Below, piece after piece: positions 8,973 to 18,651 of a stretch of 64,000 nt of DNA (positions are counted from its first letter, which is position 1; every line of letters starts with the position of its first letter). The notes under the pieces were generated by a model. That model saw nothing but the letters and a program-made list of their open reading frames with translations, was not told where the DNA came from and ran no database searches. The stretch lies in the NCBI RefSeq assembly GCF_003846135.1, contig NZ_RHHM01000006.1, positions 124,001-188,000 of the forward strand. The letters run 5' to 3'. The DNA comes from Erwinia psidii. Its GTDB lineage: Bacteria; Pseudomonadota; Gammaproteobacteria; Enterobacterales; Enterobacteriaceae. A program made the translations under genes and the position numbers.

Positions 8973-9967
8973 CGGTGGTCTCCCTGTCGGCGTAGGATCA
9001 GCCATAAAAACCACGGCGCACCCAGCATGCTGGTCAGTAGCCCTACCGGCATTTCCGCCGGAGCAACCACCGTCCGCGCCAGGGTATCCGCACCCAGCAT
9101 CAGAATAGCACCAAGTAGCGTCGAACCGGGGAGCAACCAACGGTGATCGCCCCCCATCCACAGCCGGATAAGGTGCGGCACCACCAGACCAACAAAGACA
9201 ATAACGCCACTGACAGCCACCGCAGCCGCGACCATCAGCGCACTGAGGATAAGTAAGGTGCGCTGAGTTCGCCGCACATCCACCCCCAGGTAATGCGCTT
9301 CTTCATCACCCAGTTGCAGCAAATTAAGCCGCCCTGCCTGCCACTGGATCACCAGCATCGTTGGCAGGATCAGCCCGGCACAGGCCAGTACCGTTGACCA
9401 CTGTGCCTGGCCAAGCGATCCCATGCCCCAAAGGGAAAGCTGGCGTAACTGCTGATCGTTGCTTATCCACGACAGGATACCCACCGCTGCTCCACAAAGA
9501 GCGTTAATGGCAATGCCAGCTAACAGCAGGCGGGAAAGCGTGCCGCTGCGATGGCGACTGAGTACAAAAATAATCATCGTCACCGCCAGACTACCGGTGA
9601 AGGCCGCAAGCATCGGCCACCAGAGCGCCAGCACCAGAGGCAATTGGATCGGCAGTACCACGGAGAACGCCAGCATCAGTGATGCACCGCTGCTGATCCC
9701 TAACAGGCCGGGGTCGGCCAAAGGGTTACGGAACAACCCCTGCATCGTTGCGCCAGACAGTGCCAGCGCCGCCCCCACCAGCACCGCAAGAAGCACGCGC
9801 GGCAGGCGAATATTCCACCAGATTTTCCATTCCATACTGTCGGCTTGCGCATGCCAGAGCGTGGTCAGCGACAGGCGCATCGCGCCGAAATTGGCGGCCA
9901 ACACTATCATCGCCAGCATCACGATGAGCATCACCAACAACGCCCATTGCACGTTCGCCCTTTTCAT
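8969..9967 (-). CDS. hmuU: Heme ABC transporter permease
   Basis: A 332-residue FecCD-family permease with about nine to ten hydrophobic segments. Conserved stretches include RLPRVLLAVLVGAALALSG, FRNPLADPGLLGISSGA and GLVVPHLIRLW. It forms the inner-membrane channel with HmuV and receives heme from HmuT. Four-base overlaps with hmuT and hmuV indicate translational coupling in one operon. Confidence 0.95.
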   Translation of the reverse strand: MKRANVQWALLVMLIVMLAMIVLAANFGAMRLSLTTLWHAQADSMEWKIWWNIRLPRVLLAVLVGAALALSGATMQGLFRNPLADPGLLGISSGASLMLAFSVVLPIQLPLVLALWWPMLAAFTGSLAVTMIIFVLSRHRSGTLSRLLLAGIAINALCGAAVGILSWISNDQQLRQLSLWGMGSLGQAQWSTVLACAGLILPTMLVIQWQAGRLNLLQLGDEEAHYLGVDVRRTQRTLLILSALMVAAAVAVSGVIVFVGLVVPHLIRLWMGGDHRWLLPGSTLLGAILMLGADTLARTVVAPAEMPVGLLTSMLGAPWFLWLILRRQGDHR

Positions 9968-10782
9968 TGCGCGATGGTTTCCGCCGCCTTACGCAGTTTG
10001 ACGATCGCCCCAGGCGTCTCAATGCCAAAACCCAGCAACGCCATCTCATCGACCACCAACAGGCGGTGATTTTTCCCGGCCGGCGTCAGCGCAAGCCCGG
10101 GTAACTGCCATATTTTATCTTCGCTGCCCATCGCTTTCATGCTTTCTTCACCCATCACCACCAGCTGTGGCGCGCTGGCAATGATGCCTTCCTGCGTCAG
10201 CGCCTGATAGTGAGGAATATTGCCCATCGCATTTTGTAATCCTGCACTGCGAATAGCGCTGTCTGCGGCAGTTTCCGTACCGGCCGCCATCACCTTCATG
10301 CCAGAATGGTTGATGATATACAAAACCTTAATGGGCAGCGGTTTATCCGGTACGCCAGCCAGCTGGCTGGCGATCTTTTCCTCCAACGCCTTGCCCTCTT
10401 CCTCTTTGTGCAGCGCGCTGGCAACGGTGGCTATTTTCTGCTGGATCGCGCTCAACGAATACTCGCCAGTGACGGTGATCACCTTAACGTTCGCCTGCTC
10501 AACCTGCTTCAATGCCACTGACGGTTTGGACAGCTCACTGGCGATCACCAGGGTTGGCTTCATCGCGAGGATCCCTTCAGCATTGAGCTGACGCATATAG
10601 CCGACATCAGGCAGTTTGGTGACCACGGCAGGATGCAGACTGGTGGAATCACGGGCCACCAGGCTTTGCTGGGCGTCCAGCGCATAAATAATTTCCGTTA
10701 TGTCGCCGCCAATAGAAACTATTCGCTGCTGTGCCAGCAAGGTAAAAGGCATCACCAGCAGTGCTATAAACCAGGCTTTCAT
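9964..10782 (-). CDS. hmuT: Periplasmic heme-binding protein
   Basis: A 272-residue periplasmic binding protein with a signal peptide (MKAWFIALLVMPFTLLAQQ). The mature part starts RIVSIGGDITEIIYALD, typical of HmuT-type heme carriers, and contains the family DVGYMRQLNAEGILAMKP segment with the Tyr expected to ligate heme. It carries heme from the outer-membrane receptor to HmuUV. It overlaps both neighbours by four bases. Confidence 0.94.
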   Translation of the reverse strand: MKAWFIALLVMPFTLLAQQRIVSIGGDITEIIYALDAQQSLVARDSTSLHPAVVTKLPDVGYMRQLNAEGILAMKPTLVIASELSKPSVALKQVEQANVKVITVTGEYSLSAIQQKIATVASALHKEEEGKALEEKIASQLAGVPDKPLPIKVLYIINHSGMKVMAAGTETAADSAIRSAGLQNAMGNIPHYQALTQEGIIASAPQLVVMGEESMKAMGSEDKIWQLPGLALTPAGKNHRLLVVDEMALLGFGIETPGAIVKLRKAAETIAQ

Positions 10783-11813
10783 GCCACTTCCCCCACACCA
10801 TTAGTGACAATGGCCATCTGTTCCCGCCAGCGCGTCTGCTCTGGCTGACCTTCAGTGCGCTGTCCGTTCAGTTGCGCAATCTGCGTGCCATCGGCGGCAA
10901 ACAACTCCAGACTGGTCACTATGCCATCAACGGTGGGTTTACGGACAACCCAGCTTTCTGCGATGGCGTCTGCCATTAAATGCATGGTAAAGGTTGGATT
11001 GAAGATATTCAGCCAGTTATCCATCGGCATCAGTTTCTCCACCACGCCGGTGAAAATCTGTACACAGCCCCGATTACCAATAAAAATCATGATCTCATTG
11101 CCGTCATTCTGCGCGCGCTTGAGAAGCTCATCCAGCGCACGGTTATCCACCTGCTGAGCCAGATCGCCGGGAACCATACGAAACGCCTGCTGGCGGGAAA
11201 TATTATGACGATTCAGCAGGCCAAAAAACTGATGAACATCCGTCATGGCTCGCCATTCCTGCTCTATTTTCGCCGTGTCTGGCTGCGAATTAAATGTGTC
11301 AGGCAACGGAGCAGTCACGCTCAGTCGCCCGGCATTATCCGCGGTAAAGCTATCAATTAGCGTCTGCCAGGCCGTCATATTGCTTTCAGGCGTGGTGTAG
11401 ATCTTCAGTACGGAATCACCATGCGCATCAAAAATCTGGATGCTGTGACGCTCGCCCCGGGCGGTTTTCTCCTGCAAAGCAAAAGCGCTTTTCCATTTCG
11501 TTGGAAAAAAACGCAGGTCCAGCGCACGCGGGTTAAGGATTAGCGCCGCATGATTGCCCAGCCGCAGATTCTCATAACGTCCCACCTGCTCATGGACAGC
11601 CCAGGCATTACGGGTGATAGATTTGGTTTCTCCCACCGCTTCCAGCGCCGGTAGCAGCGCGGTGAAGTCCGGCCGCAGCGCGATGGCATCGTCCTGAGTG
11701 CGGGCTTCGGTCAGTTCTGCCTCACTGACGCCAAGCATACTGGCCAGATCACGGGCATATTTTTTTGGCTGTTCTGCCTTAATATCCTGATAACGTTTAA
11801 AAAGAGTGTTCAT
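10779..11813 (-). CDS. hmuS: Hemin-degrading/heme-trafficking protein
   Basis: A cytoplasmic HemS/HmuS-family protein of about 344 residues with two repeated halves. Each half has the HEQVGRYENLRLGNHAAL-like and GNRGCVQIFTG-like segments. Such proteins bind imported heme and release iron, or pass heme on. The ATG at 11811-11813 is chosen because GGGAG lies nine bases ahead of it; an ATG at 11819 would sit only three bases from that motif and add two residues. It overlaps hmuT by four bases and follows hmuR after a 67-base gap with a hairpin. Confidence 0.94.
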   Translation of the reverse strand: MNTLFKRYQDIKAEQPKKYARDLASMLGVSEAELTEARTQDDAIALRPDFTALLPALEAVGETKSITRNAWAVHEQVGRYENLRLGNHAALILNPRALDLRFFPTKWKSAFALQEKTARGERHSIQIFDAHGDSVLKIYTTPESNMTAWQTLIDSFTADNAGRLSVTAPLPDTFNSQPDTAKIEQEWRAMTDVHQFFGLLNRHNISRQQAFRMVPGDLAQQVDNRALDELLKRAQNDGNEIMIFIGNRGCVQIFTGVVEKLMPMDNWLNIFNPTFTMHLMADAIAESWVVRKPTVDGIVTSLELFAADGTQIAQLNGQRTEGQPEQTRWREQMAIVTNGVGEVA

Positions 11814-11834
11814 TTCCATTTGCTCCCATACAGA

Positions 11835-11858
11835 TGCCCTGCAAATACATGCAGGGCA
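11835..11858 (-). terminator. Intercistronic hairpin between hmuR and hmuS
   Basis: TGCCCTGCA and TGCAGGGCA pair perfectly over nine bases around a six-base loop. There is no T-run after it in the direction of transcription, so it is more likely an mRNA-stabilising or attenuating hairpin than a full terminator. It could let the receptor be made in excess over the transporter. Confidence 0.5.
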
Positions 11859-11886
11859 ACAGGTGATAAGTAAATCTGTATTACGA

Positions 11887-14301
11887 TCAGAAATCGACGT
11901 TCATACCCAGCTGGAAGGTACGACCTGGCATCACCGCCAGCGCTTTATCATACGCATCCTGGCTGGTGGTTTCGGTGAGATTGCGGCTACTGAGGTAATC
12001 CCAGTATTTACGGTCAGTCAGGTTATAAATGCCCCCGTTAACTCTGACGTGCTTCGCCACCTGCCAGTAGGCGGTCATATCCACCAGACCATAACCCGGC
12101 ACACGCATATACTCACTGTCTGAATCAGTCAGCGCACTACCGCTGTTGGCGTAGGATTCACGATTCGTATCGGTGGCACGCTTACCTTTGACGAAGGTCG
12201 CGGTGACGGCGGCACCATAACGCTTCGCCGGATCATCCCAGGCCATACCAACAATGGCTTTCACCGGTGCCACGCTGTCAAGGTCGACATAGCGATCGCC
12301 GGAGTAGCTTGATTTGGACTTGCCTTCGCTGTAGCCCAATGCAAAGGTGGCGCTCAGTCCGTTGACCTCTTCATACCAGGTGCCAAAGTTCACTTTGGTA
12401 CTCACCTGACCACCATAGATATAGGCTTTATCGCGGTTCTCAGCCTGATAGATAGTGTAGATATTTGACGGCACGTTGCTGAACATACCGGGGTTGGCTG
12501 AACGGGTGTAACGGGTGTAGGCAATAAAGTTTTCATAGGTGTTATAGAACATCGCCGCATTCAGCGTCACCCCTTCTACGGCCTGACCTTTCAGCCCCCA
12601 CTCAACGTTGTTGCTGGTTTCAGTTTTCAGATCGGTATTACCAATCAGCGCATACTGCTGTCGGCCAGCATAGCTGGAACCAAGGTTCCATGAGCCATAC
12701 AGCTGACTGGCGTTCGGGAACTGTGCGCCACGCTTGTACATCAGATAAGTCATTAGCTGCGGCGTGATATCGTAATTAAAGCTAAGAGAAGGCAGTACCT
12801 GCGTATCTGAATTGTCTTTGCCGTACAGGGTTTGCAACTGAGATTCAGTCAGCACGCTGCTGCCGGCCGTCAGACTACTGAGGTTCTGTGGTTTGGTGGT
12901 CTGATGCGCCACACGCACACCGGGTACAATACTGAAATCATGGCCGCTAAGGTCAAAGTGGATTTTATCCTGCAGATAGCCGCCAAGCGCATAGCTGCGG
13001 CTGTCCGCTTCCGGCTGCATGATCACGCTGTACTGACTGGCTGCTGGCTCCTGACGAAACGGGCGTGTGGTCTTATTGATGCTACCATTCAGACCGCCAC
13101 TCAGCTCATGCCGTCCAAGTGATTTAGCCAGCTGCGTTTCAAATCCATAGGTATCAACGTCATAATCTGACCAGACGCGCTGCATTGCTGTGGCACTGGA
13201 GGGCATCCAGGTATTGTCATGGGCCTGCGTCTGCTGGTAGTAAACACGTGACGTCAGGCTGTCAATAAAGGCGTTGGCAGGCGTCCACTCATCTTTCAGG
13301 CTGACACCCCAGCGACGCGTATTGCTCTGCTGCTGTGCAGTACCCCAGATGGCGCTGCCTGCCGTGTTCCACGAATCATAATGCGTATGATTGGTTTTGT
13401 CGTAATAATCGACGGTGCCGGTCAGCTTGTGCTCATCGTTCGGCTGCCAGATACCAGAGGCCATCAACGCATTGGAGTGCCAGTTTGCCGGATACGCGGC
13501 AATGGTGCCGCTATTATTGCGGGTTTGCTGACCATCGCGGCGACTGTAAACAAATACGCCACGCAGGGTTTCATCACCGGCGGCGGCGGTAATGCCATTG
13601 TGCCAACTGCGGTTGGAGGAATCATAATCGGACTGGTAGCCAAAGTAAGTCTGTTTATAGGGTGAGAGATAGTCGTCCGCTGATTTAGGTACAAAGGAGA
13701 CCGCGCCACCAATGGCGTTGTTAGCCTTTGCCGTGGAGGTGGCACCGGATTCAATGTCCACCTGACCATAGATGTAGGGATCGATGTAGTCGCGTCCGAT
13801 ACCAAAGGTATTCACACCAACGCGACTAACATAGCTGCGGCCGGTTGCCTCTGGCTGTGGGATGCCATCCACATCCAGCCCGACACGGTTGCTTTCCAGG
13901 CCACGAATGTTGTAGCCAGTATAGCCGCTGCGGTCAAAGCCGCTCTTGCCCGCTGAAGATCCGCCACTGCTGCCAGTGGCAGCGATTAACGGCTCATAAC
14001 GCATTACGGAACCAAAATCGTTGGTACCTTTTTTTTGCATCTCTTCTGCACTGACGGTGGTCTTACTGCCCGCTTCTTTTTTCAACCGCGGCGCGGTTAC
14101 AACCATCTGAGGTTCAGCGGCATTAGTGTGAGTTGAAACGGCCTGTGATTTACCAGAGGAATTGGCAGCCTGAAGCAAGGTAGCAGTGTCGGCAGTATTG
14201 CTGGTGGTGTTTTCTGCCCCGATGGAATAGCAAGAGGTGACCAGCGCACTGCACAATACAGACGTCTGGACAATTCCCTTTGAGGAAATAAGTTTACGCA
14301 T
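11887..14301 (-). CDS. hmuR: TonB-dependent heme/hemoglobin receptor
   Basis: An 804-residue outer-membrane receptor that takes up heme with energy from TonB. A signal peptide is followed by a linker, then the plug domain (PQMVVTAPRLKKE as TonB box region, GYNIRGLESNRVGLDVDGIPQ). A long beta-barrel ends in the obligatory C-terminal Phe (GMNVDF). Segments FPNASQLYG and an NLTDRKYWDY region match heme/hemoglobin receptors. It is longer than the classical HmuR (about 670 residues), partly because of a Ser/Thr-rich N-terminal linker. Transcribed first in the operon, under the Fur box just upstream. Confidence 0.93.
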   Translation of the reverse strand: MRKLISSKGIVQTSVLCSALVTSCYSIGAENTTSNTADTATLLQAANSSGKSQAVSTHTNAAEPQMVVTAPRLKKEAGSKTTVSAEEMQKKGTNDFGSVMRYEPLIAATGSSGGSSAGKSGFDRSGYTGYNIRGLESNRVGLDVDGIPQPEATGRSYVSRVGVNTFGIGRDYIDPYIYGQVDIESGATSTAKANNAIGGAVSFVPKSADDYLSPYKQTYFGYQSDYDSSNRSWHNGITAAAGDETLRGVFVYSRRDGQQTRNNSGTIAAYPANWHSNALMASGIWQPNDEHKLTGTVDYYDKTNHTHYDSWNTAGSAIWGTAQQQSNTRRWGVSLKDEWTPANAFIDSLTSRVYYQQTQAHDNTWMPSSATAMQRVWSDYDVDTYGFETQLAKSLGRHELSGGLNGSINKTTRPFRQEPAASQYSVIMQPEADSRSYALGGYLQDKIHFDLSGHDFSIVPGVRVAHQTTKPQNLSSLTAGSSVLTESQLQTLYGKDNSDTQVLPSLSFNYDITPQLMTYLMYKRGAQFPNASQLYGSWNLGSSYAGRQQYALIGNTDLKTETSNNVEWGLKGQAVEGVTLNAAMFYNTYENFIAYTRYTRSANPGMFSNVPSNIYTIYQAENRDKAYIYGGQVSTKVNFGTWYEEVNGLSATFALGYSEGKSKSSYSGDRYVDLDSVAPVKAIVGMAWDDPAKRYGAAVTATFVKGKRATDTNRESYANSGSALTDSDSEYMRVPGYGLVDMTAYWQVAKHVRVNGGIYNLTDRKYWDYLSSRNLTETTSQDAYDKALAVMPGRTFQLGMNVDF

Positions 14302-14422
14302 TTTAGTAAGCCTTTATTCTTTATTAGTATCGACTCATACATTGCTGCCACAGGCGTAAAATCCGCAAAAAGAGCGTGCGCTTGCTGCGCCTTATAAATG
14401 TCGATCCCTGACCAAAACAACA

Positions 14423-14448
14423 AATGATAATGATAATGATAATGATTA
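14423..14448 (-). promoter_or_regulatory. Fur box for hmuRSTUV
   Basis: Three to four tandem GATAAT-type hexamers (ATGATAATGATAATGATA and onward) match the Fur consensus built from NATAAT repeats. The site lies 122 bases upstream of hmuR and about 110 bases upstream of the divergent SelW-like gene, so iron-bound Fur could silence both. The run of hexamers allows two overlapping Fur dimers. Confidence 0.85.
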
Positions 14449-14555
14449 AGCTTATCAACTCATACTGAGATTTATTCGCAATTCAAAAAAGAACAGATGT
14501 TGACAGTATGTTTCCACCGCAAGATGATGAATCAATCACTCCCGGAATACACCTT

Positions 14556-14837
14556 ATGAAAACACCGCCGACCATCACCATTCACTACTGTTCACAATGT
14601 AACTGGCTGCTGCGCGCTGGCTGGATGGCGCAAGAGCTGCTGCATACTTTCAGCACCGATCTGGCTGCCGTCACGCTGATCCCCGGCAGCGGCGGCATTT
14701 ATCAGATAGCGATTGACGGAGTGCTGATTTGGGACCGTAAAACAGATGGCGGTTTTCCTGATGTGAAGGAACTGAAACAGCGAGTACGCAATGTCTGCTT
14801 CCCTGATCGCGATTTAGGACACATTGATAAACCTTAA
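14556..14837 (+). CDS. SelT/SelW/SelH-family (Rdx) small redox protein
   Basis: A 93-residue thioredoxin-like protein of the Rdx family, with the CxxC redox motif near the N-terminus (IHYCSQCNWLLRAGWMAQEL) and the conserved GGIYQIAIDGVLIWDRK and GFPDVKELKQRVR segments. Cys replaces the selenocysteine of the animal proteins. GGAATACACC precedes the ATG at 14556, and an in-frame ATG at 14508 is less likely. It is divergent from hmuR across the Fur box. The exact substrate of this bacterial family is unknown. Confidence 0.88.
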   Translation: MKTPPTITIHYCSQCNWLLRAGWMAQELLHTFSTDLAAVTLIPGSGGIYQIAIDGVLIWDRKTDGGFPDVKELKQRVRNVCFPDRDLGHIDKP

Positions 14838-15597
14838 CGCACTGATGAACGGACCAGTCAACTTCCCCGGACTGTTTCACGTTGGATGGCAGCATTTCTT
14901 GTGTACTGAACGCCGGACCAGGAATGCAGGCTCCTGAATGGATGTGTAAGCTGCTCCTTTAGCCAGCAGGACAGCATCAATTGGCTACCGCTGGGTAATG
15001 CATACGGTTAACAGAACAGGTGTTTTTCGATAAAGGTCCCGGCTGCCGCTACCCGACCGTCACTGGTCAATGGCATGCGTTGTGCCACCAGGTCCCGGCA
15101 GCTTGGTGGACAGGCGTTCGGATCAGTTTACCGCCGGTTTTGTTGCGTTTGTTAAGCGTAAGTGAGCTGAAATACGCGCTGGCAGCCACGGCCGCGAAAT
15201 CTGTCATGACCTTCAGGGGTCTGGCCATGCGGTAAACCTGAGCGGACTGACAACCGGAACAATGAACGTGAACATACCGTCAAACATGGGTATTCTTTCG
15301 GTCACTATGGCTATCGGCCTTTTAACAATAAAGATAGTAACTTTTTCTCCAAAGAAATAAGTCGGTTGATTCTTTACCGTGCCCCTGTGCCATGGGCAAT
15401 AAATACCTGGCAGGCTGTAATTCCCCCGGCAATAACCACCTCAGCACAAGGGATGCCTGTTGGTACTATAGTTTAAAGTACGTCTGCAGTGACGGATTTT
15501 AAATCTGCTGAATATCTCAATTTCTACGGCTGTTATTTGACTGAGCAACAGTGACAAAATTCTCCAGGTTCCTTTCCACAATCCAATAAGGACTGAT
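14838..15597. other. Intergenic region without a recognised gene
   Basis: About 760 bases. Short open frames exist (for example 15020-15235) but none has family-like features or a convincing ribosome site, and stops interrupt every frame. It may hold relic coding sequence around 15000-15240, but I could not assign it. The last part (15540-15597) should contain the promoter of the MBL gene; AATAAGGACTGAT precedes its ATG. Confidence 0.5.
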
Positions 15598-16452
15598 ATG
15601 ACCAAAATGCAAAGCTGGAGTGTTGGCGAACTGCGCATCACTAAACTGTTTGAACAGTGGATCAGCCTACCCGCAGAGGCGCTGTTTCCTGAGGTGACTG
15701 AGCAACATCTCACAACGTTTTCATCCGGGATGACGCTACAGAGCCCGCTGAAGTTAAGCGTCCACAGCTGGCTGGTGGAGTCACCGCAGGGCCGATTTCT
15801 GATTGATACTGCATCGGGTAATGATAAGTCTCGTCCTTCCAGTCCACTGTTTGACCGGCTGAACAGCCCATGGATGGAGAACTTTCTTGCCACCGGCTTG
15901 CGCCCGGAAGACATCGATTACGTTTTACACACGCATTTGCACATTGACCATGTTGGCTGGAACACCCGTTGGGATGGGACACAATGGGTGCCGACCTTTC
16001 CGAATGCCAGATGGATCATTGCACAGGAAGAAATTGACTGGCATCAGACACCGGCTGCCGCGTCACAGGAAGTGATTTTTGCCGACAGCGTGCAACCACT
16101 GATTGAGGCTGGCAAAGTGCAGACCATAGCAGGAAGCGGGGGTGAGATCCTGCCGGGTATCCACTTTTTGCCTACCCACGGCCACAGCGCCTGTCATATG
16201 AGTATTGCGTTTGAATCCGCAGGAGAGATGGCGCTGTTTACCGGTGATGTGATGCACAGTCAGTTGCAGGTAGCTAACCCGGATCTGGTCTCCGTATTTT
16301 GCCTTGATAAAGACGCCGCGCGGCGCTCACGGATGTGGTTACTGGATTATGCCACCAGCCACAATGCCACGCTGTTTAGCGTACATTTTAACGACAGTGC
16401 GGTAGGTCGGCTCAGCAAAGTGCCAGACGGCTACCGCTGGACAGCGATCTGA
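15598..16452 (+). CDS. Metallo-beta-lactamase-fold hydrolase
   Basis: A 284-residue MBL-fold protein. The metal-binding HTHLHIDHVGW (HxHxDH) is at about residue 103-113, a further His sits in PTHGHSACHM, and the Asp is in ALFTGDVMHS. A late His is in FSVHFND. This set fits a two-metal hydrolase of the lactonase/AHL-lactonase-like group, but the substrate cannot be told from the sequence. AAGGA lies seven bases before the ATG. Monocistronic, facing the MCP gene. Confidence 0.88.
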   Translation: MTKMQSWSVGELRITKLFEQWISLPAEALFPEVTEQHLTTFSSGMTLQSPLKLSVHSWLVESPQGRFLIDTASGNDKSRPSSPLFDRLNSPWMENFLATGLRPEDIDYVLHTHLHIDHVGWNTRWDGTQWVPTFPNARWIIAQEEIDWHQTPAAASQEVIFADSVQPLIEAGKVQTIAGSGGEILPGIHFLPTHGHSACHMSIAFESAGEMALFTGDVMHSQLQVANPDLVSVFCLDKDAARRSRMWLLDYATSHNATLFSVHFNDSAVGRLSKVPDGYRWTAI

Positions 16453-16483
16453 CGCTGCTGCGCATCGTCTTATCCGCGTATTT

Positions 16484-16511
16484 CCCGTCTGCGGCCTGTT
16501 GTGCAGACGGG
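16484..16511. terminator. Hairpin between convergent genes
   Basis: CCCGTCTGC and GCAGACGGG form a perfect nine-base stem with a ten-base loop, between the ends of the MBL gene and the MCP gene. It has no strong T-run on either side, so it is a probable rather than certain shared terminator. Confidence 0.55.
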
Positions 16512-16531
16512 TCTCCGGGCCTGCTTCACCG

Positions 16532-17983
16532 TCAGGCAAACCTGAATACGCCAATCGCCTGTTTCAGGGCATCCGCCTGCTGTTGCTGCTGTTGAGCTAC
16601 CTGCACTGTCTCGCTGACGTGGCTGACATTATCCTGCACGCTGCGATCGATACTGGCGATGCTGTCACGCATCCGGGTGATACTGCTGCACTGCTGCTCA
16701 CTCATGTCGGACAACTCATTCACCAGCTGCGTCAGTCCCTCAATACTGGCAATAATCTCGCGCATGGTATGTCCGGCCTGTACAACCTGCTGTGAACCGC
16801 TACGGGTACACTCCGCCGAGGCACCGATCAACTGGTGGATCTCTTTCGCCGCCCCTTCACAACGCAAAGCCAGAGTGCGTACTTCTGAGGCCACCACGGC
16901 GAAACCTTTACCGTGGACACCCGCGCTGGCTGCCTCTACCGAGGCATTCAGCGACAGAATGTTAGTCTGAAAAGCAATGCTGTCGATCAGCTCAAGCGCG
17001 GCATTTATCCGACGTGATTCCTCACCAATTTGCACCATTGACTCCACGGCATCGTCAATTTTCTCGCCGCCTTTCAGTGCCACCTTATTGGTACTGGCCG
17101 CCAGATCACGCACTTCCTGCGCCTTTTGGCTGGCCAGCATCGCCGCCGAATTCATCTGTTCCATTTCGCTGGCTGCGCTGGCTAACGATGACGCCTGCTC
17201 ATCGGTTCGCGATGACAGTGCAGCATTACGCTGCAAAATGCTCTGCGACGCAGTGAGCAATTCGCCTACGCCATCGCTGACCTGGCACAAGGTGTTGCCC
17301 ATCGTACCCAATGTGTTGTTAAAGGTTTTACCGAAGGCCGTTTCCGTCGCCTTTTCATCCTGTGTCAGGGTCAGTTTACCCGGCTCGCGGGTGATCCAGG
17401 ACGCCAGATACGCTATCTCACTGGCTGAACGGGCATCTGCCGCCATATTCAGGGCAATGGCAATGAGAATAGCAGCCTGCGCCACCACAAACAGCGCATG
17501 AAATACCACCATATGAAAACCGGGATGCATAAACACCACCACATCCCACAGCCCCTGCTCCTGTAAATAATTAAACAGCACATGGTGAACCGCTGCCGTT
17601 ACCGCGCCCATCAGCAAAGGGCGGTAATCGCGGTAGGCCAGCAACGCTGAAAGCAGTACAAAAATAGAAAAATGGTATTCCGTATCGCCATCACCCAGCT
17701 GGATAATCAACCCGGAGTAGGCGATCAGTACGAAAGCAAACCAGAGTCGGGTAAACAACCTTCCCGACAGCAATGCCCTGATCACCGTCGCACTGATGGT
17801 TAACATCGCGCCGGCAATCAGTGCCAGTTTAATCTCATCGTTAAACCAGCCAATCGCTACGGCAATAAGCAGCAAGCCCCAACAAATAAACAGCATTAAC
17901 AGATCGGCCTGACGCCATATTCGGTCAAGATAAACCTGCCGCGCCTGCTGATTTTTTGCCTGAGTTCGATTTGTCGATAACAT
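16532..17983 (-). CDS. Methyl-accepting chemotaxis protein with membrane-embedded sensor
   Basis: A 483-residue chemoreceptor. Residues about 28-185 are five to six membrane helices with no periplasmic ligand domain, so sensing is probably within the membrane or from the cytoplasm. No clear HAMP domain follows. The signalling hairpin has the family core (IAFQTNILSLNASVEAASAG and GKGFAVVASEVRTLA) but departs from the usual LNAAVEAARAGEQGRG in several positions. There is no C-terminal NWETF-type tether. It signals through CheW/CheA; the stimulus is unknown. The start follows an AAGTTATC-poor region with weak ribosome site (GGGAAT). Confidence 0.9.
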   Translation of the reverse strand: MLSTNRTQAKNQQARQVYLDRIWRQADLLMLFICWGLLLIAVAIGWFNDEIKLALIAGAMLTISATVIRALLSGRLFTRLWFAFVLIAYSGLIIQLGDGDTEYHFSIFVLLSALLAYRDYRPLLMGAVTAAVHHVLFNYLQEQGLWDVVVFMHPGFHMVVFHALFVVAQAAILIAIALNMAADARSASEIAYLASWITREPGKLTLTQDEKATETAFGKTFNNTLGTMGNTLCQVSDGVGELLTASQSILQRNAALSSRTDEQASSLASAASEMEQMNSAAMLASQKAQEVRDLAASTNKVALKGGEKIDDAVESMVQIGEESRRINAALELIDSIAFQTNILSLNASVEAASAGVHGKGFAVVASEVRTLALRCEGAAKEIHQLIGASAECTRSGSQQVVQAGHTMREIIASIEGLTQLVNELSDMSEQQCSSITRMRDSIASIDRSVQDNVSHVSETVQVAQQQQQQADALKQAIGVFRFA

Positions 17984-18651
17984 GATATTCCCGGTGGTTA
18001 TGTGTCCACGTCATTTTCCGCACAAGGCACGGGACGTGTCTTCGTCGTTCAGATTAGGGCCGCTGCACTGTCATCGTCAACGTGATTTATTTTCAATGAT
18101 TACGACAGCGGACGCAGATACTGAGGTAAATATTAGCGAGGAAAATAACAATATCCGGTAAAGTATTTTACGGCACTATATTTGTGCGACTTAATGATTA
18201 TTGGGCGTAGTTAATGGCATTTTAACCCTCATTAAATCGCGGTCATCTGATTGTAATACCACCCGCAGTCCGGGTGACCGTTTAGCGCCCTTATGCATCG
18301 GACAGCACAACGGTAACGTTAGCACGCAGATCGGCTTACCGCCGTCATTTTACAAACTGACCCTAAGCCCCTTTTTCGAAGATGAGCACACTGGCCATGC
18401 TCGCGACTGATGCACTCTGGCAAATGCAGAGCTGTCGCTTTGCATATGTTCCCACCCGGCATGGTAACCCATTCTGGCAAACGCGGTGCAAACCGCGGGA
18501 CGAGCCAGGGGACAAAGAGGCGTATCAGGCGACGATAGGCGAGCCTCATGATGCAAATGGACAGATGACGGCCACCTCAGTCGGTGGCTCTGGCATAAAA
18601 GCAGCACTGCGGAGTGCCCGACACGATGATGACGTAATCGCTTTATTATTT
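17984..18651. other. Intergenic region, no gene recognised
   Basis: About 670 bases between two genes on the minus strand. The part next to the MCP start should contain its promoter; no clear sigma-28 motif was found. The part 18380-18610 is open in some frames on both strands but has no recognisable protein family. I see no mobile-element ends or repeats here. Confidence 0.45.

Noticed and set aside
8973-9161. N-terminal extension of hmuV
   Set aside because: It lies wholly inside hmuU in another frame; the ATG at 8972 gives the family N-terminus and the usual ATGA overlap.
15020-15235. 71-codon frame between the SelW-like and MBL genes
   Set aside because: No family features, no ribosome site, and stops nearby in all frames.
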